The notes under the pieces are model-generated. The model was given only the letters and a program-made list of their open reading frames with translations, was not told the origin of the DNA and did no database searches. Shown here one piece after another: positions 48,936-59,139 of a stretch of 64,000 nt of DNA. Within the stretch, counting starts at the first letter, position 1, and each line of letters begins with the position of its first letter. The position numbers and the translations under genes were made by a program. The DNA is taken from positions 772,001 through 836,000 of the forward strand of contig WPIO01000122.1 in NCBI GenBank assembly GCA_009760855.2. Reading direction: 5' to 3'. This DNA comes from Cristatella mucedo (lineage: Eukaryota > Bryozoa > Phylactolaemata > Cristatellidae).

Positions 48936-50137
48936 GTCTTTGCCTTTGAATTATAGAAGCGATTTCCACAATCGATATATGCATTTTAGTTAGAAGTGTG
49001 TCGTGCTAAAAGTGCAAAGCAAATCTTTGGTTTTGTTAGAATAGCTAGAGATTAGTAGCAAGCCAACTACTGGCTATAATTTTCAGTGTGCAATGTTTCG
49101 GCACGCCGGTGAATGCCCCCATTCGCTAAAGGAACCATCGACATAGTCGCAACCTACTGTCTTTTCTTTTTTTCTCGGTCAAAGGACTGTGTATTAAACT
49201 TGATGTATTTTCAGTGAGATTAGCAAAAACACTCAATCAAGCAATCCAAAAGCTAAATACTAAAAACAGAAAGCTAATTGTGTACATGATTATTTAATTT
49301 TATTAAATGTAGTTTTTAATTTTTAATGATTGTTAAAGATTTTAGCCTACGCCATTTTTATCCTAAGCTTCTTTTTGAGAACTTATCAGAGAAGCAGTTC
49401 AATGGAAATCAACTTTTCACCTTTTCTAGAACTAGCAGTTAACACTAATGAGCTTCTAAAAAGTATTTTCCGTCAAACATTAGCTTTTGGGCACTAGCTC
49501 TTCGGTGTTTTTTAATGACACTTATGCAGGCAATTACAGATATATAATTTATCTTTTGATTGCAGCTTTCTTAAGCTAACTCCATTGGTTAAGTGATTTC
49601 TTTTTTGTTAATGTAACTTTTCTTATAAGTATACATGAATACATACCTATACTGTTATTTGGAACCAAGATTTTAGGGCTGTTCAGGATTAAACAATGCA
49701 AAACTCCAGAGCTGCATCTCGGCCGCTTGTACCCATTTCCCAGGTGACTATGCGTTATCTTCACATGTTGCTCAAGAAAGCAGAAACATTATGAAGGACT
49801 TCATTATTTGGCAACATTTCTGGCAAACTCTTTTGCAAGCTTTTCTTTGATCGTGGTGTGAGGCAAGGCAGACTCATTTAAATAAAAATCATGTAATATA
49901 TAGATTGACATTAATTTTAGTAATCTTGATTTGCAGAAGCGAATTACACTTGTAAAGCTTATACGTGCGATACGTATACCTGTACTCTTATTTCTTGAGG
50001 GAAATCCAAATTTTAATGACTGACTTAATATTAACAATAAATTTATTACAGCACCTTCAGAGAACCATATATTTCTAGACGCTTCACATTTCTTGCAGAT
50101 TGATCTGTAGGCGAGTCGCTGCCGCAGCATGACTTAC

Positions 50138-50263
50138 CGATTTGACATCCGGGTCCATACCAGTCTTTCTTACATCCAGCCGTACAAAAGCCGTTGAATG
50201 GATTGCAAGGTTGACCATTCAAGCAATGACAACTCAGTTGGGATGTTGGTCGGCATGATGAAT
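50138..50263 (-). CDS. Receptor exon 1: laminin-type EGF-like module
   Basis: The acceptor is TTCATAG and the donor is G|GTAAGTC. The exon is 126 nt, phase 1 at both ends, with 42 codons. Its core follows C-x-C-x5-C-x6-C-x3-C-x8-C (CHC..., ending WYGPGC), the spacing of laminin/MEGF-type EGF repeats. An extra N-terminal SSC and LSC pair precedes the core. The last Cys is followed by Q-I and a split Gly codon at the donor, the same style of ending as the EGF exon at 31.5 kb. Such modules are disulfide-bonded extracellular spacers or ligand-binding units. No initiator or signal peptide lies in this exon, so an upstream exon ending in phase 1 must exist. It could belong to a neighbouring paralogue rather than to the FTP gene. 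Confidence 0.7.
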
Positions 50264-51894
50264 CTATGAATAAACACCTGCCTCTAGGGAACTCGACATA
50301 CAATCTTTAAAATGCATAACATCTACATTTCACCACACAATATTTCAAGGAGCCCAATCAGCTAAAAGAGTAGTAAGAAATTATTTCGTGTAGTGGAAAA
50401 AGCAAAGAATTGCTTAAGAGCCACTCTAAATCAGTATAGCATGAGACTTAGTAACTAAATTTTGGATTTAAAAAAGAATGGCTATCTGAAAAAAGCATCT
50501 GATGATAAGCTAATATCTAATGAGGTGCTTAGCAGCTTCGAGCTATCGAATCACCAACCGCGGGTTAGTAAAGTACACAGTGTTTATCTTGATTGAGCAA
50601 ACATAGCGCAGCGACAAAGCCATGATGCTAAAGCAAGCATAAAGCACTCAGCTGAACCATTTGCAATGATTCGTGCTTTGTAATGCTGACTAGCTAATAC
50701 GCAACCGTAGCACAATGCGAAAAGAGCGAGCACGCTGAGGCGAAACTAGGACTCTGAAAAAATGATCAGCCTTGCGTCAAAACTTGAAAGCTGCAAATGC
50801 ATTACTGGTATTGGGCTCTGTCGGTAGCGAGGTCCAAGCTTTCAGTCCACGACCGCTGCGGGTTCTAGAAGGCAAACTGCTTCAATTTTTCCCGGGCGCC
50901 GAGATGAGTAGATGCTTGCAGTTAGCTAGTAGGGCAACCCGAGCCTGGGCTTCTAAGATGCTAGCTGGAGCAAGAAACTTGTAAGTGAGGCTGGGAGTTT
51001 TTGAAATTTTTCTGCATTTAGAATGTGAGTCAATGCAATTGAGACATATTTGGTGCTCACTGCCGACGATTGCCTCATCTAAGCATGCATATGTTAAGAA
51101 GTACATGATCGACCGGCAAAGCAGATAAGTCAAGAAAGTAGGTTTTTGCATTTGCTTATGTATCACCAAGTGTAAGGTGAATGCTGTCAGTGGGTATTTA
51201 GTTACAGTCTTCCGTTACCACGAGGCCTATTAACTTGGCATAAAAATAGCCATTGAATTATAGTGAGCAGCTAAGTTAGAAGTGAAGGGACGTTTGCAAA
51301 ATTGTGAAGATTTTCGGAGAGAAAGAGAGAAAGGTAATTCGGAGCAAAATAGCGAGACCTTGGAGCGAGCCAGAGGACATATAAAATATAATTTATCGAA
51401 TAGGTAGTGACTTGATAGTGCAATTGGTACGACTATGATGAGAATATTGTTTTAATATTTACTTAGCACTCGAATCTTAAAAAATATGTTCAAGCTGACT
51501 ATAATGTAGTGAATTGGAGGATTTAACTTGAGTAAAAGCTGCTAGCTACGCGTCAGCCTAGACCTGCTAAAATCTTCCGAGCCACAAAGACAAAGCTAAT
51601 GCTGTGAGGAGCATTTCGGTCGTCATTACCTTTTATCTTAAATTTCGTCAAGTCATAGAATTTAATGATGACAAATAAGAATGCTGTTACAACTATGGAA
51701 GCCTAGGATCAAAGGCTAAATGTGTGACAAATTTGGGGGCTCTTGAGCCATATTTAAAAGACTTATGCCAGAGCACTGGACGATACAACCACTAACCATA
51801 ATGATAAGGAGTTGCGATAGGCGTACCGGAGAGATAGAATGCATAGGATCTAAACTTGAGCAGAGAAGCAGAAGCCGATTCTATATTGGATAAT
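50264..51894. other. Region upstream of receptor exon 1, nothing assigned
   Basis: The signal-peptide exon would be expected on the minus strand here or further right. Frames at 50,772-50,984 (plus) and 50,882-51,169 (minus) overlap on opposite strands and show no family motif or signal peptide. Confidence 0.4.
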
Positions 51895-52095
51895 AATAAT
51901 AACAATGCACTTGATAAAGCACCCTCGGAGATCTTAATCCCTTTCTAGGCGCTTTACATTTGTTGCAAAGAGAAATGCAATTGAATGGTGAGCAAAATGA
52001 TGCTTAATAAACAAACAAAATGAATAACATAGTTAGGGGTGACATGCACAGGGTCAGCATGCAAATGTGGTTAGGAGCAGCACGCACAATGTGTG
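51895..52095 (-). mobile_element. LINE-A 3' end, strongly 5' truncated
   Basis: It opens with TAATAATAATAACAATGCAC, then the hairpin (ATCTTAATCCCTTTCTAGGC) and UTR through GGTCAGCATGCAAATGTGG and GCAGCACGCACAATGTG, where similarity ends. It is about 200 bp long. Confidence 0.8.
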
Positions 52096-52849
52096 GATGA
52101 ATGCCTAGGCATGTTGCTAGAATAGGTAATGCGGCAATACTACTACTGAAGACAGCTAAAGATTCACTGCCTCAGAGTTAAGTGCCGACCACGGACCAAG
52201 GATCCATATACACATTAATAGTGAGTTCTGATGCCAATACGAAATATCGCAATTGCATGGACTTTTTTATATGGTATTAATGCCTAGAGACTGGTCCAAC
52301 TTTATTGCGATGGTTCTTAGGTAAAGTTTGAGAGCACTAGCAAACACTTCTGCTGGTATTTGATCAATCTGGATGCATGATATTCCGCTAAAATGATGAC
52401 CGAGGCAAACTTGAACGACGTGTTTGAAATATGTCACAATATTTAATTATTAATGCATCACCCAAATTTTAAGATGGCCTAAAATTTGTAATGTTTACAT
52501 ACGAGAAAAAAGGCCAACTTTACTTCGCGAGCTGCAATGTTCAGCTGCCGGTACCCTTTATCTGGAAAGGTCCGCTAAAAATATATTTATAGGATGGCGT
52601 GCGCAATGGTCCTCTGGTGTAGTATTTGGTGCTACAGAGTTCGTCGGAAACGTTGGTTAAGGTACTTCATGACCCAGCAAGAAAGTTGTACTAGATGTCA
52701 ACCACATGATTTTGTAGCACGTTCTGTTAAGGACACCGCAAACACGCAGTTAGTGCCGCAATGCAAGTAGGATAGGGGAATTTTGGTTTAAATACCTCCT
52801 GACTGAGACATCTTTACCTAAGGATTTGAGTTGCCACAGGCAGCCCGGT

Positions 52850-55266
52850 CCCTGTCACTAGTGCCGCGGCGAAGCGCATACCCGGCATTCGCTGCCTCTG
52901 TTGTCACTTAAAAGCAATACCGAAAACCAGGTTACAGATTCAGCTTTCTCCATTTCGGGTGAACGTCCTGCTGGTCACTGCCTGTCAGAGACGCTAGACT
53001 AATGACGGCAGTAGCTGCACGACGCTTCGAGAGAAATACCACCCTGGTGCCCAAATCGACGTCGGTCGCTCACCGCCAGGCGCCACTCGCTCGTGTGCAT
53101 CGAAGCTAGAAATGCTTACCTTAGCTTGCCGCATCATATACCGGCTGCCGCCTGGCTAGCGAACCCTGCTAGAGCTTGCGACTCTAAACCGAGACTTTAA
53201 GGTAATACATTTGTCTCTAAAGCCCTCCCCCATCCTCGACGAGCTATGCGGGTGCATAGCCACGAGGCTGTCGCGTGGTTAACGCCCGGGAAACGAGGGC
53301 TGGATTACGCCACGCTGGTTTGGCCTATTGGAGAATATGCATGCTTCAAACCAAGGTCAAGGTTATGTTTAGGAGTGAAAAACTAATACAAATTAGGAGT
53401 GGATAACTGACAACGTCGGCTCAAGCCTTGTGGCGTCCGTGTATAACTTGACTAGTGATTGAGCTCTCCCAGAGCACTGTACAAATCTCTTAGCAACGAA
53501 GTCGCCAGGGCCAGTAGTAACAGCTAAAATAACTTTTACCGTAGAAGGAACTCGAGGTACCTCGTGAGATAGCTACAGATGCAGAGCAATGATGACACGA
53601 GTGCTCGCGCGCTCGTAAAGTCAGCTCCAGCGGTCATCGACGGTGAGCGACGCCTTAGCCCGGCAGTGTAGGTTCTATCGTCCAGGGTAGAGGCGACGCC
53701 GCAATGGAAACCTGCGCTTGACGGTCTCGAATAGACCGGAGCTCCCACCCGGGGTGGGGGGGGGGCGTGCGAGCAACCAAACGAGGTGCTGCGTTGAATA
53801 ATATTGCCATCGCTTAATCCGGTTTACCGGGGGCAGTGGCAATGGGCGGAGCAGTCTATCTCATGGAACGCAAGCACTCGACGCTGTGGAATGAGTGGGC
53901 GCTATTTGGCGAGGGTACTCCGCGTGGGCCTTTGCACTGTACGTTTCCCGGAATGCTCTATGTAAAATCTTATGGCATTTTAGTCTTCGCCCGCCGCGGC
54001 CAAGTCGAAGGGTAGCCTGCAACTTGCCGGGCTATCGATGCTGACCGCATCACAAATCTGCTGGGCCGAGCGTGGGTGAGCCGCTTTGGGCGCAAATTCG
54101 CGTTCCGAACGAGCAGTTAAAACGAGCTCTGTTCTAGCTTGCGAAGTTTCCCGCCGCAGCAATTGCGAGATGCCAGAAGCAGCTGAAGCCATACGTCATT
54201 AATGAGCACTGCGACAGCCTACTTAGCCGGATACTGACGCGGTCCCAAGAGCGAAGCGATTAGAAAACGTGAGCTGAAATAATCACCGACTGTACAAACC
54301 AATGGGTCTAATCACGATGCTGCAACCAATCAAGCCTGCGGCTGGTTTGTGGGCGGTTCTCGTTTAAGGCCTTGTTATTCGTAATTAACGGGCCCTTGGC
54401 GCTCATTGTTTAGTTTTGCCCGTTTTTGAAAATGTATGGCCTGTCGTGGCGGTTGCCTAGCGTCTCATTTTCGACCAGCTGACATTTATGGCTCGTATGG
54501 ACGCATTGATCCTGTACAGGGATCCGTTTAAAGACGAATCACAGTCTGGGGGCAGTAACTGCACGTGCTTCGATTGGAGTTAAGTGGCTTTGTAGAGGCG
54601 AGTTGTGCTGAGAGAGCCGCTGAGCCCGGTTGTAATTGGCTTGGCAATCAAACATATTTCGCTTTATGCCAGCGACTAAGCTTCGTTCCGGCGCGCGCTT
54701 TAAAGCCACTTGTCGAGGCATGTATCTGTCGCCCTAACTGAAAACTCAGTAGTCTCACCTAGCTGGCTTATGGGAAGGGAATGCATACAAGCCTACGGAA
54801 GCGGTCTTGTAAGCTTATCCAGCAGCCGGCCCACTTGGGCGTTCTGACTCGATGCGTTTCTTTTAAAATGGTCAATCAATCATGTTTAGCCGAGACGGCG
54901 ACTGCCAGAGTTGAGTCCGTGCTCTATGTGCACGTTTGCGGTCAACTTCCTAACGTTCGCCATTGTTCGAAGTGGGCAGTGACTTTGGAGGCCTTCGAGG
55001 CAGTTGCTTTACGAAAAAGCAGGTACAAGAAGGCCTGCAGAGCGAGGCTTCTTCGGCGCTCATCTCTGGACTTTACAAGCAAGGATGCGTGGATTCGTCC
55101 TCTATCGCGTCTGATGCGAATTCCTTTTGTATCAGCGCCAGGAGTCCTGTAAATTGGGTTGCGCCACTTCGGAGCTCAGAGTCGCGATTTTTCTTGCTAT
55201 TAAAAAAAACGAACAGGTTCTAGCTGCGTCAGCACAAGCATGCTGGGAAGTAAGCTACGTAGGAAG

Positions 55267-55308
<42 letters not shown>

Positions 55309-55560
55309 GGAGAGAGCACAGAGAGAGACAGAGAGACATACAGAGAGAGCGGAGATAGAGACTCCCCGGGGTGCAGCTTCAAGCTCCCGACATTGTAGAT
55401 AGACGTCTCAACTCGGACAAATTCTGCTGAGGTTTTTCTGACGGCACGCCAGTGGCGCGGAGATGCGAAGCCTCATAGAAAGAAGAACAAGACTGCGCTC
55501 GAAGGCAGAAGCTGAGTTTCAGCGGGTAGGCAATCGTTTTTTCGCCTAATAAGACTCGGT
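52850..55560. promoter_or_regulatory. GC- and CpG-rich block with CCAAT and GC boxes; candidate promoter island
   Basis: About 2.7 kb is visibly richer in C, G and CpG than the AT-rich rest. CCAAT boxes lie at 54,299-54,303 and 54,327-54,331, and a GC box GGGCGG at 54,351-54,356 with another near 53,845. A G-run at 53,752-53,768 could form a quadruplex. On the minus strand an ATG at 54,192 opens a 70-codon frame (MASAASGISQLLRR) about 110-140 bp downstream of the CCAAT pair. On the plus strand a 123-codon frame (54,781-55,152) is also open but unrecognised. It could be the promoter of the minus-strand receptor gene, of another gene, or foreign or transposon DNA. Confidence 0.35.
55270..55360. 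repeat. GA microsatellite and GA-rich run
   Basis: Pure GA for about 37 bp from 55,270, then imperfect GAGA-rich sequence to about 55,360, at the right side of the GC-rich block. It creates spurious Ser-Leu-rich frames on the minus strand. Confidence 0.95.
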
Positions 55561-55624
55561 TCATACAAAAGGCAGCACGTACAAACAAAGACGATATATT
55601 ATGCTATATATACACACATATATA

Positions 55625-55765
55625 CAATTTGTTTAACACCCTCAGAAAAGTGAATCTTTACGTAGGCCTTTCACATATGCTACGGGACTCAACCCCACGA
55701 CCTCGGCCAGACCACAGTCGATGCGTGCACTTTAACCACTTGGCCAAACCAGCTATCCAGGAAGG
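55625..55765 (-). mobile_element. tRNA-headed SINE (family 1) with LINE-A-type tail
   Basis: On the minus strand: A-box-like GGTTTGGCCAAGTGGTTAAA, B-box-like GGTCGTGGGGTTGAGTCCCG, then AGCATATGTGAAAGGCCTAC and the tail ATTCACTTTTCTGAGGGTGT. The tail is homologous to the LINE-A hairpin. It lies at the edge of the GC-rich block. Confidence 0.78.
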
Positions 55766-56285
55766 GCAAATTTAACCAGTTCTTCATTGCGCCACTTCAG
55801 AAGATGTCTAAAGTGTTTCTCTAGGTGGGTTTGTTATTTTGAAACGAGAATGAAGTGTCATTCGTTTGCAATTTCATTTGTACTTGAATTGTCTGCTTCG
55901 GATAAAGGGCCTGGAGCCGTTAGGGGGAAGGAGCCTACAGATGTAGGTACCATATCGCTAGAAGTACTTAATTTCTCCGGTACGGGAATTGCTAGATATT
56001 TACCTATATTTTTGTCAAATATTGTATTCTTGCTCGACAGCGACGAATGACATTGAAAATGAAAACAAGCCACCTTAGAAGATAACAACTAATTAATCTC
56101 GGTAATAGTTACTCAACCTGGTCTATGTGGGCCCAGTCGAGAGGTAACGTTTACCGGGCATGTAGACTTCATCGTACATCTAACTTATATTAAGGCACTT
56201 CTTTGAGAAAATTAGAGCTAGCTAACAGATACACGCTACTCGTTGGAATCGTACATTGTTAAATCCATGAGCTGCATCAGATAAA

Positions 56286-56335
56286 AAGAGAGAGAGAGGG
56301 AGAGAAAGAGAGACAGAGAGAGAGAGAGAGAGAGA
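56286..56335. repeat. GA microsatellite
   Basis: An imperfect GA array of about 50 bp, the second within 1 kb, immediately upstream on the plus strand of a LINE-A tail. Confidence 0.95.
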
Positions 56336-56409
56336 TAACTCAGTTCCACGCCATCGAGTTTAGGGAGCTGAAAAAATTACTGTCTTCGCCGTTACCTGCT
56401 AGATGTTTA

Positions 56410-56535
56410 ATAATGATAATAATAATAATGCAATTAATAAAGCACCTTCAGAGAACTCAATCTCTTTCTAGGTGCTTCAGATTTGCTGCAAAGGGAAACG
56501 TGATTGAATGGTGAGTAATATCATGCTTAATAAAT
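56410..56535 (-). mobile_element. LINE-A 3' end, about 125 bp
   Basis: TAATGATAATAATAATAATG microsatellite, hairpin (CAGAGAACTCAATCTCTTTC) and the first UTR bases (GAATGGTGAGTAATATCATG) are present, then similarity ends at TTAATAAATTGG. Confidence 0.8.
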
Positions 56536-56849
56536 TGGATTGCCAACTCGAGGCTTTTTCAAATAGGGCAGCCTATTTGGGTTCCAGATTGGAAAACTCG
56601 AAAGCATGCCTGAATTTTTTATTTACAAGCTTCCACTGCAACAAAGCTCAAGTATTGACTCCGCGGGCTTAGCAAAGAATGCATCTGAACAAGGGAAAAA
56701 AGTTTCGGGTGAACCAGAGTCACTGTACTGAAACCTTTGGAAAAGCCACAAACTTCTATGCACAAATTATTTCATAATTTTCCTAGATCTAAGTGAGAGA
56801 GCTGGTGAGAACAGTTTTCTAAAATGTAAAAATTAGAGTTGCAAATACG

Positions 56850-59105
56850 CTGGCCATAGTTAGCGAATTGATGAGAAGTTTGAAAGCAGCGATGATGCCT
56901 CACTGATGCAGTAAACATGAAAACACTATTACCCTTAAATAGAATGCTCCCATTCCTTATGTTCGCGTACAGAGTTGTTGAGATCCCTTTAAATATACAA
57001 AGACTTTAAATATTGCAATTTGTTAAACCCGGCTTGAACGCCGCTTTAAGAATTCTGTGTCTGGTGACGATTAATCAATTTTCAACACTCCTTCTGACGT
57101 TCCAGCAGAAAGCTTAGAAAAGCCAAGGTTTTTGGTTACTGAACAAATAAGTCCTGCCAGTCAAAATTAACAGAGATTTATAAGACTGTAAGAAATTCTC
57201 CATTCGATTCTGAGAGGACTCCCTCCAGAGTTATTGTCTTTTATGTGTGATTTTCTGTTTTTCTTACTGGGAAAACTGTGCAAATTTATGCCACAACAAA
57301 GCCCACTGAATTTAGAAACAGTTTTAGTTGTAGCCTACGATCTTTAAATAGAGATTTTCTTTGGCTTCCGGCGATGTGACTACCTTAATATAGTGTAATA
57401 AAAGTAGCTCATCTCCTGAACACCGTATCCTTTCTCAGTCGTGGTCGCCACTGGCAAACAAATTTCGCCCAGCCATTAGTGATAGATATATGATAGCTCA
57501 GCCATAAGAATCCGGAGTAGTGGAGTGTCCTTCAAATCAAGTCAACGCAAGTCCTTCAAATCGACCATTGTCAGCCCAATACTTAGAAAGCCTGGATTCT
57601 ATTCAGATTCTATTCATTCCTCGTGAACAATCGACCAGTTTTGTATCTTCCTTTTTGTCGGATATTCTTCAAAATGTTTTGGTCAAGCGCCTTGAAGCAC
57701 ATTTTGAAAAGAATAAATTGTTCACAAGATTTTATTTAAGGCTCAAGCGACAGCATTCCACTGAAACTGCTCTCCTCCATATAGCCAATGATATATGCAC
57801 CAGCGATGATGGCAAGGTCATTGCCTTACAACTGCCAGATCTGCTAGCTATTACACTACTAATAATTGTATACTGCTCAAAGAATCAAAAACAGTGATTG
57901 GTCTGCCAGACGAATCGCTGGCGTAGTTCAAATCGTACTTCCCGGTAATTTTCCATCCGTTTCGATTGAGGGTCGGCTCTCATACACCCAACCTGCAGAG
58001 CTTCACGAGGATCTGTCCGAGGTACTTTCCAGTTCTCAGTTTATACTAAACCTTTGGTAAAGTAATTCCGGCCGATGGAATATGCAGTCACCTTTCTGTT
58101 AAGACAATCAGCTGTATTTTTCGGTTTAAACCATCGGAATTCGGCCGCAATGATTGATAAGCTCAATCATTGCCTTAAAGACCTATCTCTGATGTTGGCA
58201 AATTTCCCCAAATTAAACGACGGTAAAACATAACTGCTAATCATTTGACAGCCGAAGCGTTTGGCCTGATTAGAATACTTTATTCTTCTAATAGTAAGTG
58301 CTGCTGTGCGCCTATTGCTATGAGCTCATTAGGGAATCACCTTGGTCAGCTGCCTAAACTGTAGAAGCCTCGCTAAGTGAGTGCTCTCACACCAAGCTAC
58401 GACGTCCGATTAATATCTAAGATTACGGACATTTTATCGTGCCGGCTTGAAAAGATCTTGAATAGCTCCCTGGTTCTGTCTCTGCTAGATTATTGCATTT
58501 CTCTTACGGATAAGTTACCAAAACATTCACTGGGCTGTAGTAGCTCGTGGCGAATATGGTTGCAAGACTAGTTTACAAATCACGGACTTTAAACCGCTTA
58601 TCTCTTTTGTTGAAAGAGCTAGGGTGGCTATGGTTTGATCATAGGACAAACAGCAAAGTTTGGCCAACGCTCACACGGCCCGCCACGGCTTAGTTAATTT
58701 ATATCTAGCTGGACTGCTTCGCCACTTTCAGGCTATTCATGTACTCGGATTCTCTACAGAAAGTAAACTACCTATTCTATTATTCCGGTTAACGAGAAGC
58801 TTTCGCTCTGTATGTCCTTGACCTTGAAACTGACCTGTAATTCTTAGCCAATGACATATGTTCTGCGGCTGCAGGCTATGGCATATCCTTTCCAGCCGTA
58901 CATAGCTGGTACTTTCGTGCTACTCACTAGCTCAACGGCTCTCTTTAACCAGCTATGCTTCTCACTTTCTCTTTGATGCAGGAGATGAAGTCTGTTGGCT
59001 GCCGGATGAATACTAAAAGCCTCTGGTGTTTTTAGTGTATTACAAAAATTACTACGCCAACATCCGCATATTATGTGTAGCTTTTTAGACATACACAAGG
59101 ATATA
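56850..59105 (+). mobile_element. LINE-B copy, highly decayed, reaching the 3' end
   Basis: Weak matches begin near 56.88 kb (GATGCAGTAAACATGAAAAC). The RT fingers at 57,520-57,897 keep RQHSTETALLHIANDI and a worn motif A. The C-terminal part at 58.45-58.75 kb keeps LVLSLLDYCISLTDKLP. The 3' end near 58,970-59,090 keeps GATGAAGTCTGTTGGCTGCC. A second LINE-B copy starts about 40 bp later in the same orientation. Confidence 0.75.
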
Positions 59106-59139
59106 CGTTACATTAACGAGATGAAATTAGAGATTACAA

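Larger units (their letters stand above)
15117..50263 (-). other. Partial multi-exon gene for a type I membrane receptor (EGF, FTP, EGF, novel module, FN3, TM)
   Basis: Seven exons on the minus strand have AG acceptors and GT donors, mostly GTAAGT or GTGAGA, and compatible phases. Exons 1 to 5 are all phase 1-1 and multiples of three (126, 243, 231, 156, 357 nt). Exon 6 reads 0-1 and the membrane exon 1-2. Introns are about 6.9, 10.9, 0.145, 8.9, 4.2 and 2.6 kb and are filled with LINEs, SINEs and a hAT relic. The order predicts a secreted-side array of carbohydrate- or protein-binding modules anchored by one helix. No signal-peptide exon, FN3 N-half or cytoplasmic exon was located, so the gene probably extends beyond both ends of the assigned exons. 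FTP-EGF ectodomains occur in some molluscan and brachiopod receptor phosphatases, but no phosphatase or kinase motif is seen. Assignment to one gene is inference; exon 1 is the least secure member. Confidence 0.6.

Noticed and set aside
49640-49750. Minus-strand open segment HLGNGYKRPRCSSGVLHC ending at TATAG|GTATGT
   Set aside because: Phase 2-1 breaks the phase 1 chain between exons 1 and 2 and the acceptor is weak.
54781-55152. 123-codon plus-strand frame as a protein gene
   Set aside because: Lies in GC-rich sequence where long frames arise easily; no motif, promoter linkage or conservation can be shown.
55200-55402. Frames rich in Ser-Leu or Arg-Glu repeats
   Set aside because: Produced by the GA microsatellite at 55,270-55,360.
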